Assembly: GCA_963662175.1 (NCBI GenBank)
Contig: OY759224.1
Span: 19,105,489 to 19,169,488, forward strand
Direction: 5' to 3'
Length of the DNA: 64,000 nt
Source of the DNA: Aradus depressus
Lineage: Eukaryota > Arthropoda > Insecta > Hemiptera > Aradidae
The position numbers and the translations under genes were made by a program. Position 1 is the first letter of the stretch. Every line of letters starts with the position of its first letter. Below, in pieces: positions 21,025 to 31,735 of the stretch. The notes below the pieces were generated by a model. It was not told where the DNA came from. It saw only the letters and a program-made list of their open reading frames with translations, and ran no database searches.

Positions 21025-21865
21025 AACCTAAATTTCTTTAATATATTGTTAAGATATTAGATATTAACTCTTATAGTTTACACTAAGCATTCTCGTATTT
21101 CGCGAAAAACGCGATTTGATGTCACAAATGGTTAATGGATTATACAGAAATATATCATTTTTTTCCGAATGAGCCCCTTCGGATTTGTAAAATATTTTTC
21201 GTGAAGCGTTTTAAAGAAATGACTACGGCCGACATCACGTTATAACCAAATTAGAGTTCATGAATTATTAAAAACAAAACAGAAGGACCCCGTCTTGTCG
21301 TCCTGCCGAGGAAGAACAACAAATGACAGTGACATTACCAGAAGCTAAGGAAATGTAAAGATGGTGAGGTGTTAACGTGTGCATTCTAAATAGGCCTCAA
21401 TCAGAGGTCCTCTGCAGTGGGCAAAGAAGCCGCTGCATTGAGTCAACCAGGACCTCATTTGAATAATCTTGAAAGCGGGAAGGATTATCCATAATTTTCA
21501 TTCGTGTGAAGGCTCCATTCTATGGTGAAGACATGAGGGAATCCGACGTGAAGAGTGGGAGGTTTCTATCAAAATAATCCCTAATATGGTAAGCGGCAGC
21601 AAAGAAAAGTTTCCAGGACATTACCACAACAAAAAAGGAGACTTGACTCGTACAGGTTGACAATTGGGGACAATAGCAACCCCCAAAGTGAAATATATCT
21701 CAAAAGTTGAGTCGTCAATTAGTTTGGGTTCAGGGTGAGATGTTAATAAGAAACAGGAGGATTCTTTGTTGGTGCCGGCATCCCTCATGAAAAATAGGAG
21801 ACATCGGTTACCGACCCTGACTCATCCATGAGCCTTTGAAACCTTTCATCCCTTAAGATAAAATA
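21025..21865. other. Spacer, nothing recognised
   Basis: Moderate GC from 21270 to 21850 with purine-rich strands but frequent stops in all frames. No repeat from this window matches it. Confidence 0.4.
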
Positions 21866-21960
21866 AAAAACAGTCAATCACCGGCAATCTACTTCCCCAG
21901 AACGAATTAATCAATTAACTTTTCGCCCCCTCCAAACCAGTCGGTCATTTATGCCAGTTG
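21866..21960 (+). repeat. Family C left end
   Basis: CAGTCAATCACCGGCAATCT, ACTTCCCCAGAACGAATTAA and CCCCCTCCAAACCAGTCGG. Truncated on the right by the hAT-like terminus below. Confidence 0.65.
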
Positions 21961-22015
21961 TTCTCAACCTATAGGTCGCAGATTTTGTTTTAAATTCGGA
22001 TCGCGACCCACTTTT
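21961..22015. mobile_element. hAT-like terminus
   Basis: GTTGTTCTCAACCTATAGGT, then CGCAG and GGATCGCGACCCAC, is the style of hAT (Charlie/MER5-like) termini that read CAGTGGTTCTCAA..GGTCGC. The other end was not located. Confidence 0.4.
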
Positions 22016-23640
22016 TTATCAAATAGAGCCATGGCACATTAAAAAAAAAAAAATAAAATAAATAAAAAAATTTAAACTACAACTAAAAATGTTTATGTTA
22101 GAGGAAACCCTTTAACGGAAACAAAATTTTATTCTCACTGTTCAAAAATAATAATACAATCACAATAAAAAATTGTGTTGTTTTATTTATTAATTTATAA
22201 TTTTTATTTATTCATTTTTTATTGATTAATATATGTTTATAAATATTTTATTTTATTTTTTTATATATTGTTATAGTTACATTGTTTTCTTTTTCTTTTC
22301 TATATCATTGCGACCTGATGATGGGACGTAAGAACATCCCAAAACATCGTTGGGATAAAGACACTTCCGAAGAGTTTATTGAAAAATAGTTACCTTAATT
22401 TTTATTACATTGAAAAATGTGTCAACTTATTATAAATGTATATATGTATTAATTTTTTTTTATACTCATATATTTTTAAACATTTATTTATTCAGTTTTT
22501 ATCAATTTCATTTTACTTTTTAATAGTTTTGTTATTACTAATCATAGATGTGTTAGACTCAAGTAGTTATAAATCTAATTTATAAGCTATCTGAATGTAT
22601 AAATTCTTTTGACGTATCCTATTAACCATGTATTGGTTTAACGGAAATAAATTTATTATGATTATTTCTTTCTTTATTTTTTAATTATACCTATTTATTA
22701 TTTTTTTAAAACAATCTTCAGTCAAGGTTTCATATTATAATATTTTCTTTTAAACTAGAATCACCTTTAAGTCTTGCATCCGTGGCGCTCCAAGCGGAAT
22801 TCATTTAATGCTGCTAGCTCTCCTCTTATTATTTGCTCCTCCAAAATATGTTATCGCTGTAGTCAGGTGTGTTCTAGTCCTAGTTACTATTAGTGCTAGT
22901 CCTAGTTACTATTAGTTCTAGTCTTAGTACTATTAGTCCTAGTCCTAGTTACTATTAGTTCTAGTCCTAAATTAAATATTGTGATATAGGTAGTTTATGA
23001 AAATATATTGATAATATATGAAATAAGATTTTTTTTAGATTTAAGATGATCTATAGTTGATAGAACATCGGGAACTTCTACCAGAATATAAAGAAAATGT
23101 CAAAGTTGAAAAATGTTGTCTGAAGACAGGACATTATCCGAAGTGGAGTGAATGGTATTATTGGGTGATTGGCCAGGTTGAATGAGGTATGACCACTCAT
23201 CTATCCCTGACACAAGAACAGTCATTCAACTCCAAGTTTGTGAATGATTAAGGATCTCTGTGTTACTTGCTTTTGTGTTGTATCATCTGGAGTTGAAATA
23301 TTGTACAGTACGTCATATCACACAAAACCTACTACAATCGAGTTACTCGAAAAACTATTTTTGTCAGGGCAGAAATTTAGAGATCATTTCATAATTAGAT
23401 ATAGTTGTGTAGTTGTAGTAAGCAGTTTCTGTATTTATATATAATATATATTTATCACAGCTACATTTATCTCTTTTATTTTCTGATCTGCTACAATTTA
23501 GCAACTACAGATGTTTGGGGAAATACTAGCATCGTCAGTATCTGGAGGAGAATCCGGAGGCTTCCGAGCCAGTGGCCCCATCCAGGCACCGCCGGACAAT
23601 TTGACATAGATACAGCATGTAGAGGTTGATAGGTCATATA
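22016..23640. other. AT-rich spacer with small repeats
   Basis: No gene is seen. At 22313-22350 a single hammerhead-like motif (family R) reads CCTGATGATGGGACGTAAG, AACATCCC and AAAAC; the core and hairpin fit but the G before the A-run is changed. 22550-22660 is a diverged single relative of the 78-bp unit. 22875-22973 is a 22-bp tandem repeat (AGTTACTATTAGTTCTAGTC), about 4.5 units. 23100-23500 shows nothing. Confidence 0.5.
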
Positions 23641-24019
23641 CGAGTGGTGGTCTTGACATCTTTGGCCCCACCTAGGAGGAGGGCGTCTGGCGCATCCGAC
23701 ACAACCAGGAGTTGTATGCACTCTATACAGAGCCAAAATTGTCGCACTGGATTAGAGTTGCCAGACTCCGTTGGGCTGGACACGTAAGACGGATGAACGA
23801 GGACCTTATACCCAGGAAACTCGTGAATGTGACACCGGAGGGTAGGAGAAGAGTGGAACGACCCAGAAGAAGATGGCTAGAGACCGTGAACAGAGACGCA
23901 AGACGGTTTGGTGCGGTGGGCTGGTGGAGACTGGCCCAGCACAGAGCTGCATGGGGACATTTCCTGGAGGAGGCCAAGGCTCTTGACGGGCTATAGCGCC
24001 TATGATGATGATGATGATA
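23641..24019 (+). pseudogene. Endonuclease/reverse-transcriptase C-terminal remnant
   Basis: The frame reads IFGPT, a stop, EEGVWRIRHNQELYALY, VARLRWAGHVRRMNED, then VERPRRRWLETVNRDARRFG and AEEAKALDGL-like ending before a stop at about 23994-23996. This is the characteristic C-terminal block (LRW.GH..RM and RPR.RW) of a large group of non-LTR retrotransposons. The copy is 5'-truncated and has an in-frame stop near 23671. Its 3' end is an ATG microsatellite (24002-24018), a common tail for this group. Same protein family as 62787-63314. Confidence 0.85.
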
Positions 24020-24149
24020 CGAGGGGTGGGGAGATTCCTGAAGAAAGGTCTACATTTGGAGGCGGCCATCCAGACACTCAGCCAGGCGAGGGGACAGCAG
24101 AAGATACCACCCATCTTGAGAATAACCTCCATTTACCGAGAGAATTACC

Positions 24150-24420
24150 GAGTTATTCTTCCTCTTAAAGAAAAAGAGTTTTGAGTTAAAATCTCCGTGA
24201 TCTAACAACATCTGGGACATGCAGTGGTCAGGCTGCACCCACTGAAGAGTCGAAGCGTACCCAAACGACCGAAATGTACGCATACGTCGTTCGGCCCTCT
24301 GAACTTCGTTGCCATTTCCCGTTATCCATTCCTGAACAATGCCCTTTCAACGCTCTGGTCTAGACTCTTCATGCATATCTTCTTCCAGGGCAAGTAAAGC
24401 TTACCCCGATAAGGATTGTT
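24150..24420 (-). pseudogene. R1-like ORF2 C-terminal fragment
   Basis: On the minus strand ALEEDMHEESRPER, a stop, KGIVQEWITGNGNEVQRAER aligns with ALEREMQGRARPDRLRGIVQ and following residues of the element at 5624-8510; further on, TLQWVQPDHCMSQMLLDHGD matches its PWVQPDHWTSQMLSGHGD. Several stops and a deletion are present. It lies tail to tail with the remnant at 23641-24019. Confidence 0.75.
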
Positions 24421-24757
24421 TTAAAGCTTCATACTAGAAAGCTAATTGAATTAGGCATTATTCATAGTAGGAGTGAGGTTTTATATGCATTTTTATGGTC
24501 CCGACTGACTGTAGAGTTGCATTTCCTGTCTGGTTTAGTATTGTTTCTTTAATGGCTAACAATTAACAATTCAACATTAATGAAAGTTAATCTCGATTGG
24601 ATTAAAAGATCTTTTTCACTGTTAACCATTTCAATTTATTATTGTGCAGATAGGTTTTTATAATTTCATCGCTTCAGGCCCGTTCTTGTATACCACGTTT
24701 TATTAAGATAATGCTTGCAATGTTTCCTTTGTATGAATATAGATTTTCGTTTATTTA
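24421..24757. other. AT-rich spacer
   Basis: Nothing recognised. Confidence 0.35.
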
Positions 24758-24985
24758 CTTCCCCGCCAGGAATTAATCAATTATGTTTTCGCTCTCCCTT
24801 CAAAACCAATTGACAGGTTGGTGCTAAAAATCAAATTGGCAGTTATTATGCTTTTTGAGACGAGACACGCTCCTCTCATTCCCTCGGCTGACTTCAAGGA
24901 AGCTATCGTGTTCACAGAGAGCAGATATTGTTTTCCTTTTTTGGCATCAGGGGCCGGAAAACATGAAATTCCAGTGGTAACTTGA
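24758..24985 (+). repeat. Family C copy with internal replacement
   Basis: Left part TACTTCCCCGCCAGGAATTA and CCTTCAAAACCAATTGAC; right part GGGGCCGGAAAACATGAAAT. The 100 bases between them do not match other copies. Confidence 0.55.
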
Positions 24986-25045
24986 CATTTTAAATTTATT
25001 ATTTATTCAGACTTTTTTATATATAGACTTCTGAATATACATATA

Positions 25046-26049
25046 CAGGGTGTTCATTTTATCTTGACCCAGGTAAATAACTCGAAAAATAATGATTTTC
25101 TCAAAAAAAGCTTGAGACAAAAAATGTAGAGTAGAATTGACCGCATTATTTGCTGTAATCTAATTTTTAAACAAATGAAAATTTTTAACATTTTTTATGA
25201 ATAAAAAAAAAACTTTTTTTGACTGCCAACCTATTTTTTTTTTTTGCGGTTAAATTAAGGGGAGGTTAAATGAGATATTTTTTTTTTAGACCAATATTAA
25301 ACCTAATAAATGAATTTTATTGTAGTAAATGTTGAACTGATGTCCTGCAACTTCAATACATTTATCGAAGTTGTTCTAGAAAATTGCTCAAGGTAATTCC
25401 CTATTAAGAAAGTTTTGATATGTCTGACCATTTAAAAAAGGGATCAATTACTTTGTCATTGATGATTCCAGCCCAAACATTAACTGACCATGGATGTTGT
25501 TTATTCATTTGACGAAACCAGCGGGGATTTTCTGCACTCCAGTAATGCATATTATGCCTATTTACTATTCCAATATTGGTGAAAGTTGATTCGTCTGAAA
25601 ACATTGTTTACCGAAAAAAATCTCGTTCACGCGTATAGGGTGACATTTATGATTCTTCAATATTTTATGAACACTACCAACAGAAATCCTAGAACCTTGA
25701 GAAATTTTCCAGAGCAACTTCGATAAATGTATTGAAGTTACAGGACATCAGTTCAAACATTTACTACAAAATTCATTAATATTGGTGTAACAAAAAAATG
25801 TCTCATTTAATCTCCCCTTAATTTTTTCCCAGACTAAACATGCAAAAAAAAAAAAAAAAATAGGTTGACGGTCAAAAAAGTTTTTTTTTTTAATTCATAA
25901 AAAATGTTAAAAATTTTCATTGGTTTAAAAATTAGATTACAGCAAAAAATGCGGTAAATTCTACACTACATTTTTTCTCTCAAGCTTTTTTTGAGAAAAT
26001 CATTATTTTGCGAGTTATTTACCTGGGTCAAGATAGAATGAACACCCTG
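25046..26049 (-). mobile_element. Mariner-like element with long inverted repeats
   Basis: The ends start CAGGGTGTTCATTTTATCTT and are inverted over about 250 bases (25046-25300 and 25800-26049), flanked by TA on each side. Between them the minus strand keeps two transposase pieces. Most of the coding region is deleted, giving a 1,004-bp copy. TA targets and the protein style place it in the Tc1/mariner superfamily. A solo right end of the same family is at 2922-3158. Confidence 0.9.
25404..25710 (-). pseudogene. Mariner-type transposase fragments
   Basis: The upstream piece (about 25620-25710) reads KISQGSRISVGSVHKILKNH then KCHPIRVNE, part of the DNA-binding helix-turn-helix region. The second (25404-25604) reads MFSDESTFTNIGIVNRHNMH then PWSVNVWAGIINDKVIDP, containing the SDE block of the catalytic DDE core. 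The segment between them, which should hold the linker and preceding catalytic region, is missing, and the C-terminus after FFKW is lost. Non-functional. Confidence 0.85.
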
Positions 26050-26054
26050 TATAT

Positions 26055-26541
26055 ATGTTACGGGTTAGATTAACAGTTAAACCTAGGATTACCCGGGTAA
26101 ACCTAGTAGTACCCGCTGCCGCTTGGTTAAAGTTGGGTACACTAATAATGACAAGGCCATTAGTGGACGTATGTTCCACTATAAAGATTAGGTACTTATT
26201 AATTAGCTCGACCACACCTCAATTTCCATTGTTGTAAGCTGTCTAACAGCGATAATCATTCATCTGGGTACATAAATTCCTAGAACAAACATAAATCGAA
26301 ATATTACAAAATTTGGGGGCGTATTTGCCGGCGTTCCGCGGGACGATATATCTGCCCCTCCCGTCGTGCCTATATTTGAAGTAGTACAGGTTCTAGCTTT
26401 AACATATACTTTACCCGGGTAAAGCCCGAAACGTGAACTATTTCAATTATATTTCGGACTTTAACCAAGCGGCAGCGGGTACTACTAGGTTTACCCGGGT
26501 AATCCTAGGTTTAACCGTTAATCTAACTTTACCCGTAGCAT
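26055..26541. mobile_element. MITE with 80-bp inverted repeats, 487 bp
   Basis: The two ends share ATTACCCGGGTAAACCTAG and CCCGCTGCCGCTTGGTTAA in inverted order; the left end lacks five bases present in the right. TATAT lies on both sides. There is no coding sequence. It begins immediately outside the mariner-like element, so one of the two inserted into the TATATA at the edge of the other. Confidence 0.85.
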
Positions 26542-26544
26542 ATA

Positions 26545-27204
26545 TATACACGGATGGGCTGGTACCAAGGGACCTAAGCAACAAATTCTATTATCTGAAT
26601 TTGTGACCAATTACATAATTTCTTCTATGCTTCCTGTATCTGGTGAAGTAAAAGTTTATGTTTGAGTATATAAATGTTCACAGCATTTATCTGGTGACTG
26701 AAACCATTCGTTCCACTTGTCTGATGAATGTAGCCACCGGGGGTAGATGAAGCAGTGAAACAAAGACATTTTGGGTAGATGGTGATTGATGAGTGGTACA
26801 TAAAAGAGCATGAAATCAGCCCTACCGGTCCTCCATTGACGGTAGTCAGGGACACATTAGGAAGGCTAAATTTCCCCATTCGGAGTAAATTTCCCTGTCT
26901 CTGGACATTCATCAGACTCTTAGTGTTCTCACAATGGCACAAACAATCCGACACAGCTGATGACAATCTCAGTCGGGCCCCCAACCGTCCTATTTTTCCT
27001 CCTTGACATTTTCTAGCCTTTTTCTTTTTTCTGCTTCTGTATTTGTTTATTTTAGAATGTACAAAATGTAGGAGTCTCTTGGAAAAATCGAGAAAGAAGA
27101 AGTGGGCGTTATGATAATATTTTTTTGCGCTAAACGTTTATATGGTAAGAAGATACGTCATAAAAATCATCAAGATTATATATAACAATATACAAAAATA
27201 ATTA
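26545..27204. other. Spacer with an unrecognised 119-codon frame
   Basis: The minus strand is open from 26984 to 26625 (MGARLRLSSAVSDCLCHCEN at the start). I do not recognise it; the plus strand is also open for 75 codons. No splice or domain signal supports a gene. Confidence 0.35.
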
Positions 27205-27487
27205 TTAGTTAGTTATTGTGACTCATGTCCGCTCTTTAACTACGAGGTCATATCGCCTGCTACCAGAGCGCTCTTTCGTCACTCTGGTGGGCATGAGCCC
27301 GACTCTACTCTGTGTTCTAAATTTTGCTTATTTAGGTTTATTTACCTAGGTTAGACGTCTTAAAACGAGTACCTGGGCATTGCTCAAGATTTTTCTCCTC
27401 CCAGATAAAAAACCTAAAGACCTCGGCCGGGTTTTGAACCCGCTTTCTTGAACTCAATAGGCTAGCACTGAGCTACCGACCCTCTCT
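27205..27487 (-). mobile_element. SINE-1 copy
   Basis: Minus strand: GAGAGGGTCGGTAGCTCAGT, GGGTTCAAAACCCGGCCGAG, the hairpin CCAGAGTGACGAAAGAGCGC and CTCTGGTAGC, tail CACAATAACTAACTAAT. The body between head and hairpin is shortened. Head to head with the next copy. Confidence 0.85.
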
Positions 27488-27497
27488 ATTTTAAAGT

Positions 27498-27712
27498 AAT
27501 GAGCCTGCACGATGTCATACTCGTTAAAAACCCCTACCCCTACGTGAATGGACCTGGGTAGACAAAATTTAGAACTCTCGCTGTAGAGTCGGTCTCATGT
27601 CAACCAGAGCGCTCTTTCCTGAACCAGAGCGAAGAAAGAGCGCTCTGTTAGTAGGCGATATGACCTAGCAGTTAGAGCCCCGGCATGAGTCATAAAAACT
27701 AACTAATATTCA
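27498..27712 (+). mobile_element. SINE-1 copy, headless
   Basis: Starts inside the body (GAGCCTGCACGATGTCATAC) and runs to CATGAGTCATAAAAACTAAC. A local duplication near 27605-27640 repeats the hairpin arm (AGAGCGCTCTTTCCTGAACC). Confidence 0.8.
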
Positions 27713-27943
27713 TATGTGTTAGTAAGTCGTTGTGGGACGAGATTTCTCATTGAAATAAAAGACGTTGTCTTCCCACTGTTTTATTTTTGACCAGAACCGG
27801 TTTTCAACGCAATAGCGTCATCCTCAGTTGTACAGCGTAGTGGTTAAAGGAGAACTGGCTAACATTGCAGGCCTTTCTTAAATCAACCAGGCTTACAGAT
27901 CTCTCTCTCCGCTTTCTCAAATCATTTCATTCTAGCGTTACTG
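27713..27943 (-). ncRNA. Hammerhead-like motif, family S (27798-27835)
   Basis: Minus strand: CTGAGGATGACGCTATTGCG, TTGAAA, ACCGGTTC, TGG. The core has G at the variable position of CTGANGA, the hairpin GACGC/GCGTT is intact, GAAA is followed by the palindrome AACCGGTT and then C. The downstream flank (AAAAATAAAACAGTGGGAAG) is shared with the copy at 60351. The rest of this interval is not recognised. Confidence 0.5.
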
Positions 27944-28028
27944 GGTATAAGAAAGTCACTCTCAGAATGACGTAGTATAATGAAACTTAAAAAATAATAT
28001 ATGTTATATAAATAATGTTACATAAAAA

Positions 28029-28255
28029 TAACAAAAACAGACACCGATAATTGCAGCGCCCTAATCAAACACCATAGCCTGAACAAACATAAATTTGATT
28101 TCGCTAATACTAAAAATCTCGACAGAGAAATCAATTGCTATAAAAGGCTGACACTGGAAATGGTGTATATTGCCAAAACACTCAAATACTGTCAATTTTC
28201 GCACAGATACCAATACCTAAGCAACATTTATGCCAATTTGCTTCAAAACTGCTGA
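28029..28255 (+). pseudogene. PLE GIY-YIG protein, C-terminal end
   Basis: The frame reads DNCSALIKHHSLNKHKFDFA, NTKNLDREINCYKRLTLEMV, YIAKTLKYCQ and ends LSNIYANLLQN at a stop (28253-28255). The order A-L-x-x-H, H-x-FDF, D-x-E-x-N-x-x-KR and L-EM is the distal part of Penelope-type endonuclease domains, including the conserved E and N. There is no start and no RT upstream, so this is a 5'-truncated copy. Confidence 0.7.
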
Positions 28256-28819
28256 ATCCATAGTTCTGTCTCCAATTATATTTAAAATATAAAACTTAAT
28301 TTCATTATGTGTCTATTTATTTTTTATTATGTATTATTTCATTTTTGGTTAGTGTCACTTCTGTCGAAAATTCTTCATTTAATTAATAAGTTAAAATTTT
28401 GTTACTATTTATATAATTATTGAGTTACTATTTATATAATTATTAAGTTTTTTTTGTATTTTTTCTTAACATAGTAAAATATCTGTTAGCCAGTAAGTAG
28501 TTCTCTACAAATTTGAGTCCCGTTAACTGGGGTTTTCCCCGGATTTATTATCTGTTACCCTCTACCCTTCTGTACCCTTAGTTGAACGTAAGACTTCACA
28601 GTCTTCATGCCTTCTCCTCAACCATCTATATTCATAGTAAGTTTTCTTGTTGTTCATCATTGTGTATATGTATGTGTATGTATATGGATGTATAGTTATG
28701 TATTTATGTGGATATGTGTATGTTGTGAGAGTATATTTATGTACCTATATATAATTTTAATCGATCACTCATTATATTTTTCCAATCTTGATACCCCCAT
28801 GTTTGTCTTGTTTTTGTTA

Positions 28820-28850
28820 GGCCCTGATGATGATATGAAATATATTTGAA
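28820..28850 (+). ncRNA. Hammerhead-like motif, family Q, decayed
   Basis: GCCCTGATGATGATATGAAA then TATATTTGAA. Core CTGATGA plus T and hairpin GATATgaaATATat are kept; GAAA is changed to TGAA. Better copies are 47507-47545 and 54376-54413. Confidence 0.4.
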
Positions 28851-28905
28851 TAGTGTTTTCATCATTGACTGACCCTCAATACCTCAATAGAATTCAGAAT
28901 TTAAA

Positions 28906-29368
28906 AGAATAATGTTGACGCCAACTTAGTACTTTCATATACCCACTAATATCAGTATGAAATGATTTTGAGAAGGAGGTGAAGTGAAAGTGATCTGTAA
29001 TAGCCATACCACATTTTTTTTATTCGCTTGAAACATTGTTCTCAAGACAGTGTCCATGATACAATCAGTCTTTTGTTTCATTCCAGTGGGCCAAGTGAGA
29101 AGGCAGTAGCCTGGAGACTATTAGTGTTGAGGGTGGGTTCTTGGGAACTCCTGGAGAACAATACCATAGGTTGTTGGACACGGTAGTAAATCTGCAGAGC
29201 ACCCTGGGGGGCAGCACCTCTCCACATCCTTGGTAATCAGCCAAGGGACATGGGAACGAAGGAGGTTATGGCACTCACCATTGTAATGTACAGAAGCTGC
29301 CATTCTCCAGTAGGTACCCCTGGAACTGGAAATAACCAATTAGCCACTATTTTAACTTAATAAAAAAA
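28906..29368. other. Spacer, nothing recognised
   Basis: Moderately GC-rich from 29080 to 29300; a 72-codon minus frame there has no recognisable domain. Confidence 0.35.
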
Positions 29369-29485
29369 GTCCGTCAGTGTACTTCCCCAGCTCGAATTAA
29401 TCAAGTTAGTGTCCGCTCTCCCGTAAAACATGTTATCTATTTGTTTGAAAAACAACTGTGTTGATATATTCGTTACATCGAGAGT
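29369..29485 (+). repeat. Family C fragment
   Basis: CGTCAGTGTACTTCCCCAGC, CGAATTAATCAAGTTAG, GATATATTCGTTACATCGAG. Interrupted on the right by the hAT MITE. Confidence 0.6.
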
Positions 29486-29496
29486 TACTATAGTGA

Positions 29497-29647
29497 GGTC
29501 TATCTAGGGATCTATCGATACAAGTAAATACAAGTAAAGTATCGATACTTTTTATTCGATACTTGAGTAGTATCGAAAGTTTTATTCGATACTACTCAGA
29601 GTAAAAGTATCGATACTATGTGGTATCGATTGAGCCCTAGGTCTATC
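29497..29647. mobile_element. hAT MITE, 135 bp, with 8-bp target duplication
   Basis: The element runs 29505-29639, from TAGGGATC to GAGCCCTA, and is bracketed by GGTCTATC on both sides (29497-29504 and 29640-29647). An 8-bp duplication and TAGGG-type termini fit hAT elements. The inside is a series of TATCGATACT-type phrases in both orientations. No coding capacity. Confidence 0.8.
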
Positions 29648-29926
29648 TGCCAAGTTCTATCTTAAAATCAGTTACAAAAATAATGTATACACCCTTAATC
29701 CCCAGGAACTTTGTACAATCTGCAATAAAAATGAATTGAAAGACGTATACCACCTGTTAATATCCTGTCCGATATACTTCCCCAAGCCACTTCCTGCCTC
29801 AGAGTTCAGTATAGACCGATCCAACTTTCATACATTACTCCTGGCCCATAATAAGAATGATATCTCAAACATTTTCTATTATTTGATCAGCGCTCTGAAA
29901 CTTAGAGCATTCATTGTTAACGGATA
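29648..29926 (+). pseudogene. Non-LTR retrotransposon C-terminal Cys/His remnant
   Basis: The frame reads AKFYLKISYKNNVYTLNPQE, LCTICNKNELKDVYHLLISC, PIYFPKPL and ends LRAFIVNG at a stop (29924-29926). The C-X2-C...H-X4-C spacing and the following residues match the ORF2 C-termini of several LINE groups. Upstream coding is lost. Confidence 0.6.
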
Positions 29927-30175
29927 ATGTACTTCAACTTACATATTATATTGATATTCAATACCTACATCCCCACTCCATTTTTACTGTCTTTGTTACA
30001 TTATTATTAATTTGTAATTACTTATTTTATTCATACTTTTATATTTACTTTATTTTACTATGCATCACTAGATGGTTTTATTTATTTATAGTCTGATTTT
30101 ATTATAAAAAAAATTTAATTTTATTTATTAAAATATTTTAGTTAGGTTAATTTAGAAAAAAAAATATTTATCAGA
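29927..30175. other. AT-rich spacer
   Basis: Extremely AT-rich; likely 3' UTR of the LINE remnant followed by the non-coding part of a PLE end. Confidence 0.4.
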
Positions 30176-30310
30176 CTGCCTGATGATGAGGGCAACCTCG
30201 AAAGCCGGCTAGCTAATACAAATTAAAAATCTGTGAGAGGACAGACTACATCTCATTTGTGAAACTGTGAAACTAGGGAGTGTCACCACTCATGGTGACT
30301 GAGAAGTGAT
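30176..30310 (+). mobile_element. PLE terminal sequence, family P, with hammerhead-like motif
   Basis: The motif 30176-30216 reads TGCCTGATGATGAGGGCAAC, CTCGAAA, GCCGGCTAGC. It has core CTGATGA plus T, hairpin GAGGgcaaCCTC, GAAA, palindrome AGCCGGCT, then A; TGC before and GC after can pair. The downstream flank (AAATCTGTGAGAGG) matches the ends of the PLE at 52550-54060. Only one end is present. Confidence 0.6.
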
Positions 30311-30478
30311 TTCTCCCCTCTTGACATTTTGACATTGCCATTATCTCTTTATTAGCACATTTGCTTGTTGTATTTATTTTTATATAGTTGTAAATATCTA
30401 TTTGTAAATAAATAAATAAATCGTTTTCAAATCAATTTTTTTAGACATTTCCTTGATTTCTAGTGGAATATTAGAGAA

Positions 30479-30553
30479 AAAGGTCGATTGGTTTTGGAGG
30501 GGGAGGTTAATTGATTAATTATTTCTGGGGAAGTAAATTTCTGGTGATTCACT
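30479..30553 (-). repeat. Family C left end
   Basis: Minus strand: AAGTGAATCACCAGAAATTT, ACTTCCCCAGAAATAATTAA, CCCCCTCCAAAACCAATCG. Confidence 0.6.
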
Positions 30554-31437
30554 TTAATCATTCCGTTATTACTTGGCATATTACTTGGAATATTTTGCTC
30601 CACTTAGGTAGATTGGATTATAATCCTGTAATAATCTTTTTTTTTTTATTGCTCTGTGAATAAGCCGACCAGACAGATAAACGGTTAGAGACTCATCCTC
30701 TTCTAAATGCGATAACTATCTGAAGATGAGTATGTTAAAAGGTGTTTAGTACTGTCTTCTGGGACCTCTCCTATAACAGATATTACTTGATTATTTCATA
30801 ATTGTCTTATCTGAGACTCATCTCAGACTAATATTGAAATATTTTATTACACTTTGACAAAATTGTTTTATCAAATTTATTGTTCACAAAGTAAAATTGT
30901 TTAAGGGTTATTACAGGACTAGTAACATTGGGTAGACATTCAAAAAGTTTGGGCTATATTTGGCAGCAGTTAAGATGAAAAAGTTAATAATTATTATAAT
31001 TTTAAAAAAAAAGTGGGTGCGTGCAACTTCGATGCGTGGCGAAATGAGCGTGACTACGTCTGAGTTGCGAGATAGTGAACAATTTACTGTATTTGACGTA
31101 GAAGGAATTTGCACATCGACATCTATGAGTGATGTATTGGCTACTAGAGGCAATAGTTCGTCCGGATGTGCCGCCATAATTGTATCATCCTGTCATAAAT
31201 AATACTAATAATAATATTAAAATGATAATATAATTTTCACGTTTATGATTTTCAAATTAATTTTATTGCAACAAAGTTTTTTTTATTGTAAAAAATATCA
31301 ATTTTAAATTAATTGTATTTATCAATAAACATTTACTAATGAAAATGTTTTTTTAATGTTTTAAATAATAAATTATACAATTTATAAATACGTACTCATT
31401 TCGTTTTGTTTTGAAATAATATTTTTTCAATGAGAAC
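30554..31437. other. AT-rich spacer with one better-looking minus-strand frame
   Basis: The minus frame 31177-30911 begins MAAHPDELLPLVANTSLIDV in a favourable ATGGCG context, then DVQIPSTSNTVNCSLSRNSD and PRIEVARTH, before running into AT-rich sequence. It could be a first exon or a transposon protein end. I do not recognise it. Confidence 0.35.
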
Positions 31438-31524
31438 TTGATTTTATTTGTAATTAAAGTCGATGTTGCAACCGATGCACTAGCATTGGCGAGACGAAAA
31501 TGCATACGATTACGAACAGAAAAA

Positions 31525-31735
31525 ATGTCGAAAAATTTCCAAAAAAATTTTTCAAAACATTTTCAAAAAAATTTTTTCGAAAAAATTTTCAAAAGAAATT
31601 TTCAAAAAACATTTTTCGAAAAAATTTCCAAAAAAATTTTTTTTAAAAATTTCCAAAAGAATTTTTTAAAAAAATTCCCAAAAAGAATTTTTCAAGAAAA
31701 TTTTCCAAAAAAATTTTCAAAAAAATTATTTAAAG
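31525..31735 (+). repeat. Degenerate AAAATTTTC-type low-complexity repeat
   Basis: A run of about 210 bases alternating A-runs and T-runs with a loose 15-18 base period (TTCCAAAAAAATTTTTC). The plus strand stays open and reads as lysine/asparagine/phenylalanine repeats, which is a by-product of composition. Confidence 0.8.

Larger units (their letters stand above)
28029..28905 (+). mobile_element. Penelope-like element 3' end (family Q)
   Basis: It starts with coding sequence for a PLE C-terminus and continues through about 650 bases of non-coding DNA that contains the motif at 28820-28850. The non-coding part is shared with 47100-47590 and 54300-54475 (CATGCCTTCTCC, CCCCCATGTTTGT, GACTGACCCTCAATA). 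The flanks at 27944-28010 and 28910-28985 together resemble the continuous block 33285-33400, so the PLE seems to have inserted into another repeat. Confidence 0.7.
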
